Assembly (NCBI RefSeq): GCF_002738225.1
Contig: NZ_PEBQ01000144.1
Location: 124,001-188,000, forward strand
Direction: 5' to 3'
Length of the DNA: 64,000 bases
DNA from: Acetobacter pomorum
GTDB lineage: Bacteria; Pseudomonadota; Alphaproteobacteria; Acetobacterales; Acetobacteraceae
Shown here: positions 63,750 through 64,000 of the stretch, in pieces
Layout of the letters: every line of letters begins with the position of its first letter
Numbering within the stretch: the stretch's first letter is position 1
Position numbers and translations under genes: made by a program
The notes under the pieces: generated by a model
What the model was told of the DNA's origin: nothing
The model's input: only the letters and a program-made list of their open reading frames with translations
The model's database searches: none

Positions 63750-64000
63750 TCAGGCGTTCCCTTTTTCTTTCAGCGCTTTCAAGATATCAGCAGGGCGCAC
63801 GGGCAGATGCCGCATACGCACGCCAACAGCATTGAAAATGGCGTTGCCAATAGCTGGGGCAATGGTGGTGACACCCGGTTCACCAAGCCCCATGGGTTTT
63901 TCTGTGCTGGGCAGGAATTCAATATCCATATCCGGCACATCTGTAATACGCAGGGGCGTATAGGTGTTCAGGTTACGGTCACGCACGTTGCCGTTTTCAA
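63750..64000 (-). CDS. Molybdopterin-binding subunit of a xanthine/aldehyde dehydrogenase-type enzyme, C-terminal end
   Basis: The last 83 codons of a gene that begins beyond the right edge. The sequence contains PDMDIEFLPSTEKPMGLGEP and the near-C-terminal PAIGNAIFNAVGVRMRHLPV, the typical end of the large subunit of xanthine-dehydrogenase-family enzymes, including the glutamate-containing GLGEPG motif of the active site. In acetic acid bacteria several such membrane-associated aldehyde or isoquinoline dehydrogenases exist; which this is cannot be told from the fragment. Confidence 0.85.
   Translation of the reverse strand, partial: ENGNVRDRNLNTYTPLRITDVPDMDIEFLPSTEKPMGLGEPGVTTIAPAIGNAIFNAVGVRMRHLPVRPADILKALKEKGNA

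Noticed and set aside
1..64000. CRISPR arrays, tRNA or rRNA genes, insertion sequences, prophage
   Set aside because: Read through all gaps and found no regularly spaced repeats, no tRNA-like cloverleaf signatures, no transposase or integrase, and no terminal repeats.

Overview
The window looks like core chromosome of an acetic acid bacterium (Acetobacteraceae, most like Acetobacter). The support is inferred from protein flavour and layout: a Gram-negative LPS-export cluster, a CarD regulator, DUF4159/DUF58/MoxR genes, alphaproteobacterial-type HslV with a propeptide, and moderately high GC. No database search was possible. I see no rRNA, tRNA, CRISPR array, insertion sequence, prophage or integrase. 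Both ends cut through genes (a DUF4159 protein at the left, a molybdopterin-binding dehydrogenase subunit at the right).

Layout. 1-2541 (minus): moxR, DUF58 and DUF4159 genes. 2642-9221 (plus): DUF1285, CCA-adding enzyme, an ABC exporter and an EmrAB-type efflux pair preceded by an orphan operator-like palindrome. 9295-15548 (minus): gpmI, envC, ctpA, a divergent polysaccharide deacetylase and rppH, partly a cell-wall remodelling group. 15708-22202 (minus): greA-ilvA and carA-carB. CarA carries an N-terminal helix-turn-helix-like module, and two matching palindromes lie upstream of it. 22436-30372 (plus): yqeY, dnaG, rpoD, a GNAT gene, rpsF-rpsR-rplI and a cyclopropane-fatty-acid synthase. 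30385-39114 (minus): porin, lptF, lptG, lptD, surA, rsmA, an outer-membrane assembly block. 39668-42273 (plus): a second ABC exporter co-translated with a GntR regulator. 42368-44349 (minus): minC, minD, minE. 44532-48767: GST, a flavoprotein, rsmI (minus) and an LpoA-like lipoprotein gene whose 5' end overlaps rsmI. 48854-52127 (minus): TPR glycosyltransferase, carD, bestrophin. 52259-57153: S-formylglutathione hydrolase, ydcF, ftsX, ftsE, a zinc-ribbon membrane protein and a small membrane protein. 57426-63623 (plus): two sensor kinases, hslV, hslU, sufE.

A theme is envelope construction and division: LptD/F/G and SurA build the outer membrane, MinCDE and FtsEX act in division, EnvC (with a LytM domain that looks inactive) is the usual FtsEX partner, CtpA processes envelope proteins, and the LpoA-like lipoprotein would act on penicillin-binding proteins. 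A second theme is core information processing: primase, sigma-70, GreA, CarD, ribosomal proteins, RsmA, RsmI, CCA enzyme, RppH.

The strongest lead for new biology is carA: a DNA-binding-like domain fused to a metabolic enzyme, tandem 19-bp palindromes of the same design in front of the gene, and a good internal start that would make HTH-less CarA. Together these suggest a self-regulating pyrimidine/arginine enzyme. This is a hypothesis from sequence alone.
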